64,000 bases of DNA from Pseudomonas hydrolytica (GTDB lineage Bacteria; Pseudomonadota; Gammaproteobacteria; Pseudomonadales; Pseudomonadaceae): the NCBI RefSeq assembly GCF_021495345.1, contig NZ_CP099397.1, positions 5,153,001 to 5,217,000 on the forward strand, written 5' to 3'. The stretch's first letter is position 1, and each line of letters opens with the position of its first letter. Both the position numbers and the translations under genes were made by a program. Of this stretch, positions 59,951-64,000 are shown piece after piece. Below the pieces are notes generated by a model. The model searched no databases. It worked only from the letters and a program-made list of their open reading frames with translations, and was not told the origin of the DNA.

Positions 59951-61873
59951 ATGCCCAATATCACCCTGCCCGACGGCAGTCAGCGTCACTATGCCCGGCC
60001 TCCGAGCGTGGCCGAGGTGGCCGCCGACATCGGCCCCGGCCTGGCCAAGGCCGCCCTGGCCGGCCGCCTGGATGGCCGCCTGGTGGACACCAGCGCGCTG
60101 ATCGAAAACGACGCCCAGCTCAGCCTGATCACCGCCCGCGATCCGGAGGGTCTGGAACTGCTGCGCCACTCCTGCGCGCACCTGCTGGCCATGGCGGTCA
60201 AGCAGCTGTACCCGAGCGCCCAGGTGACCATTGGCCCGGTGATCGAAGACGGCTTCTATTACGACTTTGCCTTCGAGCGCCCCTTCACCCCCGACGACCT
60301 CGAACGCATCGAGGCGCGCATGCGCGAGCTGGCCGCTGCCGATCTGCCGGTCAACCGCCGCGAGTTACCGCGCGACGCCGCCATCGCCCATTTCGCGGCG
60401 CAGGGCGAGCACTACAAGGCCGAGCTGATCCGCGACATTGCCGAGGGCGAAGTGCTGTCGCTCTATCGCCAGGGTGACTTCGAAGACCTCTGCCGCGGCC
60501 CGCACATTCCGCGCACCGGCCATCTGCAGGCCTTCAAGCTGACCAAGGTGGCCGGTGCCTACTGGCGTGGCGATGCCAAGAACGCCGCGCTGCAGCGCAT
60601 CTACGGCACCTGCTGGGCCACGCCGAAGGAACTCAAGGCCCATCTCACCCGCCTGGAGGAAGCGGGCAAACGCGATCACCGCAAGCTCGGCGCCCAGCTC
60701 GACCTGTTCCACTTCGACGACTGCGCCCCCGGCTCGGTGTTCTGGCACCCCAAGGGCTGGACGCTGTTCCAGCAGCTGATCGGCTACATGCGCCAGCAGC
60801 AGGACGCCGCCGGCTACGTCGAGGTCAACACCCCGGACGTGATGGACCGCAGCCTGTGGGAAACCTCCGGGCACTGGTTCAACTACCGCGACGCCATGTT
60901 CACCACTACCACTGAGGACGAACGCGTGTTTGCCCTCAAGCCGATGAACTGCCCCGGCGCCGTGGCGTTGTATGCCCGTGGCCTGAAAAGCTACCGCGAC
61001 CTGCCGCTGCGCATGGCCGAGTTCGGCAAGGTGCACCGCTACGAACCCTCCGGTGCACTGCACGGCCTGCTGCGCGTGCGCCACTTCACCCAGGACGACG
61101 CGCATATCTTCTGCACCGCCGCACAGATGGAGCAGGAATGCGCCGACACCATCGCCCTGGTGTTCGCCATCTACCGCGACTTCGGCTTCAACGAGGTGGC
61201 GGTGAAACTCTCCACCCGCCCGGCCAACCGCATCGGCAGCGACGCCACCTGGGACCAGCTCGAAGGCGCACTGTCCGGCGCGCTGCAACGGATGAACATC
61301 GACTATCAGCTCAACCCGGGCGAAGGCGCCTTCTACGGGCCCAAGCTGGAGTTCGTCCTGCGTGACGCCATCGGCCGCGACTGGCAGTGCGGCACCTTGC
61401 AGGTTGACCTCAACCTGCCGGAGCGCTTCGATATCAGCTACGTCAACGAACAGGGCGAGCGCGAGCGCCCGGTGATGCTGCACCGCGCCCTGTTCGGCTC
61501 GCTGGAGCGCTTCACCGGCATCCTCATCGAGCACTACAGCGGCCTGTTCCCGCTGTGGCTCGCGCCGCAGCAGGCCGCCGTGCTGACCATCAGCGAAGGG
61601 CAAAACGACTACGCCCGCCAGGTGCTGGCCCGCCTCAAGCGCGCCGGCCTGCGTGCCACTGTCGACCTGCGCAACGAGAAGATCGGCTACAAGATCCGCG
61701 AAGCCACGCTGCAGAAGGTGCCCTACCTGCTGGTGATCGGCGAGCAGGAAAAAGCCGAAGGCCGCGTCACCCTGCGCAGCCGCGCCGGCGACAATCTCGG
61801 CAGTCTGCTCCTGGATGAACTGGTCGCACGCCTTAGCCTGGAAGCCCGCATGCCCGGCCTCGACGACACCTGA
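59951..61873 (+). CDS. thrS2: ThrS2, second threonyl-tRNA synthetase
   Basis: A 640-residue ThrRS paralogue: N-terminal TGS domain ([16 protein letters not shown]), editing domain ([32 protein letters not shown]), catalytic class II core and anticodon-binding domain ([20 protein letters not shown]). The zinc ligands keep E. coli numbering exactly (Cys334, His385, His511), but the usual MNCPGH motif reads MNCPGA. ThrRS paralogues near COG0523 genes have been described as zinc-starvation copies. It lies 87 bp after pyrQ, at the end of the operon. Confidence 0.88.
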   Translation: MPNITLPDGSQRHYARPPSVAEVAADIGPGLAKAALAGRLDGRLVDTSALIENDAQLSLITARDPEGLELLRHSCAHLLAMAVKQLYPSAQVTIGPVIEDGFYYDFAFERPFTPDDLERIEARMRELAAADLPVNRRELPRDAAIAHFAAQGEHYKAELIRDIAEGEVLSLYRQGDFEDLCRGPHIPRTGHLQAFKLTKVAGAYWRGDAKNAALQRIYGTCWATPKELKAHLTRLEEAGKRDHRKLGAQLDLFHFDDCAPGSVFWHPKGWTLFQQLIGYMRQQQDAAGYVEVNTPDVMDRSLWETSGHWFNYRDAMFTTTTEDERVFALKPMNCPGAVALYARGLKSYRDLPLRMAEFGKVHRYEPSGALHGLLRVRHFTQDDAHIFCTAAQMEQECADTIALVFAIYRDFGFNEVAVKLSTRPANRIGSDATWDQLEGALSGALQRMNIDYQLNPGEGAFYGPKLEFVLRDAIGRDWQCGTLQVDLNLPERFDISYVNEQGERERPVMLHRALFGSLERFTGILIEHYSGLFPLWLAPQQAAVLTISEGQNDYARQVLARLKRAGLRATVDLRNEKIGYKIREATLQKVPYLLVIGEQEKAEGRVTLRSRAGDNLGSLLLDELVARLSLEARMPGLDDT

Positions 61874-62034
61874 GCCAGGACGCTGCCGCCTGCGCAGTGG
61901 CCCCTGGGTTGCCCTTGCGCAGGCTGATGTACGGCCACCGGCGTTCGACAGCCCATTGCCTCGCCGCGACATGCGGGGGGACATGCCTCGGGCATGCCCG
62001 TATCCTGTAGTGCCAGCCAGTCAGCGAGGCCCAC

Positions 62035-63954
62035 ATGCAGATCGAGCTGATCGAGATCCGCGACCACCTGAATCGCTTCGCCCCCTTCGACACGCTGCCG
62101 GAGCAGACTCTCGACGAGATCGCCCGTCAGGTGCAAGTGGGCTACTTCAAGGCAGGTAGCGAAATCCTCGCCGTCGGTGCGCCGATCCACGAGTTGCACT
62201 ACGTGCGCAGCGGCGCGGTGGAGATCCATCGGCGTGGCGGCGAGCTGCACAACCGCCTGGCCGAGGGCGACATCTTCGGCCAGGCCGGCCTGCTGCGCGG
62301 CAACAAGGTGCGCCTGGGCGCCACGGCGCTGGAAGACTGCCTGATCTACTTCATCCCCGGCGCGCTGTTCCACCAGCTCTGCGAGCAGTTCGACAACTTC
62401 GCCGACTTCGTCGAGGCCGAAGGTCAGTCGCGGCTGAAATCCGCCCTGGAAGACAGCCACGGCAAGGCCAGCGAGCTGATGAAGATCAAGGTACGCAAGC
62501 TGATCTCGCGCGGCGCGGTGAGCGTGCCGCTGGATACGCCGATCCAGCAGGTGGCACAGGTGATGACCGAACACGGCGTGTCCTCGGTGATCGTCGTCGA
62601 CCCCGGCACGCGCTGGCCCGACCCGCAGCAGGTGGACGTGGCCGAGCAGCAGAATCAGGTGATGGCCGGCATCCTCACCGACCGCGACCTGCGTACCCGC
62701 GTGGTCGCCGCCGGCCTGCCCAGCAGCACCCCGGTGAGCCAGGTAATGACGCCCAACCCCGTCACCCTGCAGGCCGACGACTCGGTGTTCGAGGCCATGC
62801 TGTGCATGCTGCGCAACAACATCCACCATCTGCCGATCCTCCATCGGCGGCGCCCGGTGGGGGTGGTGGCGCTGGCCGACATCGTCCGCTACGAGTCGCG
62901 CAGCAGCCTGTATCTGGTCAACGGCATCTTCAACAAGACGTCGGTGGAAGGGCTCAAGAGCCTGCTGCCGGACCTGCGCGCCACCTTCGTGCGCATGGTC
63001 GCCGACGACGCCAGCGCACACATGGTCGGCAGCGCCATGAGCGGTATCGGCCGCGCCTTCAGCCAGCGCCTGCTGGAGCTGGCCGAACAGAAACTCGGCC
63101 CGCCGCCGGTGCCCTACTGCTTCATGGTCGCCGGCTCCATGGCCCGCGACGAACAGTTGCTGCTCACCGACCAGGACAACGCCCTGGTGCTCGACGACCG
63201 CTTCGATGCCGACGAGCACGACGCCTACTTCGCCGAACTGGCGCAGTTCGTCAGCGACGGCCTGGCCGCCTGCGGTTACAGCTACTGCAAGGGCGGCATC
63301 ATGGCCACCAACCCCAGGTGGCGGCAGCCGCTGAAGGTGTGGCGGCAGTACTTCAGCGAGTGGATCGAGCGGCCCAACCCGGAAACCCTGCTCAACGCCA
63401 GCATCTTCTTCGACCTCGACGGCCTCTACGGCGAAACCGAGCTGGTGGAGAACCTCAAGGACCTGCTGGCACAGAAGGCCAGCGCCAGCCCCGCCTTCCT
63501 CGCCGCGCTGGCGCGCAATGCCCTCAACCGCACGCCGCCGCTGGGCTTCTTCCGCACCTTCGTGATGGAAACCGACGGCCGCCAGAAGAACATCATCAAT
63601 CTCAAGGGGCGCGGTACCGCGCCGCTTACCGACCTGATCCGCGTGCATGCCCTGGCCTGCGGCTCCAAGGCGCAGAATTCGCTGGATCGCCTCGACGCCA
63701 TCGCCGCCACCAAGCTGCTGCCCAGGGAAGCGCTGGAGCACCTGCGCTATGCCTTCGAATTCCTCAGCCTGGTGCGCGTGCGCCACCAGGCCCGCGAAGT
63801 CGAGGCCGGCAACGCGCCGAGCAACTACATCGAGCCGGAACAGTTCAGCGCCAGCGAACGCCAGCACCTCAAGGAAGCCTTCCAGGTGATCAGCAACGCG
63901 CAGAAGTTCCTGCGCTTTCGCTACCCGGCCCAGCCGGCGAGCCGCCCGCAATGA
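62035..63954 (+). CDS. cNMP-binding/CBS/DUF294 nucleotidyltransferase-like protein
   Basis: A 639-residue cytoplasmic protein: cyclic-nucleotide-binding domain about residues 15-125 (EILAVGAPIHELHYVRSGAV; GDIFGQAGLL), two CBS domains about 160-300 (GILTDRDLRTRVVAAGL; ILHRRRPVGVVALADIVRYE), the DUF294 nucleotidyltransferase-like core (FMVAGSMARDEQLLLTDQDN) and a helical C-terminal part. Similar proteins in pseudomonads lie directly before a DnaQ-like exonuclease gene, as here by a four-base overlap. It may be a signal transducer responding to cyclic nucleotides and adenosine ligands; its target is unknown. Confidence 0.88.
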   Translation: MQIELIEIRDHLNRFAPFDTLPEQTLDEIARQVQVGYFKAGSEILAVGAPIHELHYVRSGAVEIHRRGGELHNRLAEGDIFGQAGLLRGNKVRLGATALEDCLIYFIPGALFHQLCEQFDNFADFVEAEGQSRLKSALEDSHGKASELMKIKVRKLISRGAVSVPLDTPIQQVAQVMTEHGVSSVIVVDPGTRWPDPQQVDVAEQQNQVMAGILTDRDLRTRVVAAGLPSSTPVSQVMTPNPVTLQADDSVFEAMLCMLRNNIHHLPILHRRRPVGVVALADIVRYESRSSLYLVNGIFNKTSVEGLKSLLPDLRATFVRMVADDASAHMVGSAMSGIGRAFSQRLLELAEQKLGPPPVPYCFMVAGSMARDEQLLLTDQDNALVLDDRFDADEHDAYFAELAQFVSDGLAACGYSYCKGGIMATNPRWRQPLKVWRQYFSEWIERPNPETLLNASIFFDLDGLYGETELVENLKDLLAQKASASPAFLAALARNALNRTPPLGFFRTFVMETDGRQKNIINLKGRGTAPLTDLIRVHALACGSKAQNSLDRLDAIAATKLLPREALEHLRYAFEFLSLVRVRHQAREVEAGNAPSNYIEPEQFSASERQHLKEAFQVISNAQKFLRFRYPAQPASRPQ

Positions 63955-64000
63955 GCGAGCACGCGGCCCAGGACTGGCCGCAACTCTTCGCCAGCCTCGC
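63951..64000 (+). CDS. Start of the next gene, probably a DnaQ-like 3'-5' exonuclease (cut by window edge)
   Basis: An ATG overlapping the previous stop (ATGA) begins MSEHAAQDWPQLFASL and runs off the right edge after 16 codons. The exonuclease call rests only on the usual gene order after the cNMP/CBS/DUF294 gene; nothing in 16 residues confirms it. Confidence 0.45.
   Translation, partial: MSEHAAQDWPQLFASL

Overview
The window looks like a chromosomal piece of a high-GC Pseudomonas, probably of the P. mendocina/oleovorans (Ectopseudomonas) type. The evidence is hexR beside zwf, uvrD beside a GGDEF/EAL protein (as PA5442-PA5443), znuA/zur-znuCB followed by a lipoprotein gene and metNIQ (as PA5498-PA5505), and a dksA2/folE2/hisI2/pyrQ zinc-starvation block (as PA5534-PA5541). 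No rRNA, tRNA, CRISPR array, prophage or intact insertion sequence was seen. Assignments come from reading motifs and recalling family sequences; no database search was run.

Layout. 1-2.4 kb: the 5' part of hexR and a divergent zwf with a HexR-like operator between them. 2.5-12.9 kb: an orphan type VI secretion (T6SS) island with hcp, vgrG, a DUF4123 chaperone gene, a large VasX-like membrane toxin and an AT-rich membrane immunity gene. Debris of a second toxin and a second vgrG follows, then a SUMF1-fold lipoprotein. 13-14.3 kb: an AmpG-like MFS carrier. 14.4-17.5 kb: zinc uptake (znuA, zur, znuC, znuB). 17.7-21.3 kb: a lipoprotein and methionine uptake (metNIQ). 21.6-27.1 kb: iron-controlled heme acquisition (pigA/hemO, ECF sigma, anti-sigma, TonB receptor). 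27.1-37.3 kb: c-di-GMP phosphodiesterase, uvrD, two tandem TRAP binding proteins without membrane subunits, a TetR regulator and a Tim44-like protein. 37.3-44.2 kb: GNAT, SMI1, and a GntR-controlled aminotransferase plus gamma-glutamyl-amine synthetase pair, then two unknown envelope proteins. 44.2-54.4 kb: small conserved genes, two alpha/beta hydrolases, a TetR regulator, a DUF1302/DUF1329 pair, an extracellular mcl-PHA depolymerase and a CobW GTPase. 54.6-61.9 kb: the zinc-starvation regulon, divergent around a near-perfect Zur box (dksA2-zigA-DUF1826 to the left; folE2-hisI2-yidD-pyrQ-thrS2 to the right). The right edge has a cNMP/CBS/DUF294 protein and the start of the next, overlapping gene.

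Two themes connect the window. Zinc homeostasis appears twice: importer plus Zur at 15 kb, and stand-in enzymes plus COG0523 GTPases at 55-62 kb. A dispersed palindromic doublet (REPIN-like) sits just downstream of many stop codons, and in two cases supplies the stop codon itself. The least described items are the toxin/immunity pair and its debris, the polyester-degradation neighbourhood at 47-53 kb, the tandem orphan TRAP proteins, and the GntR operators spaced exactly 63 bp apart.
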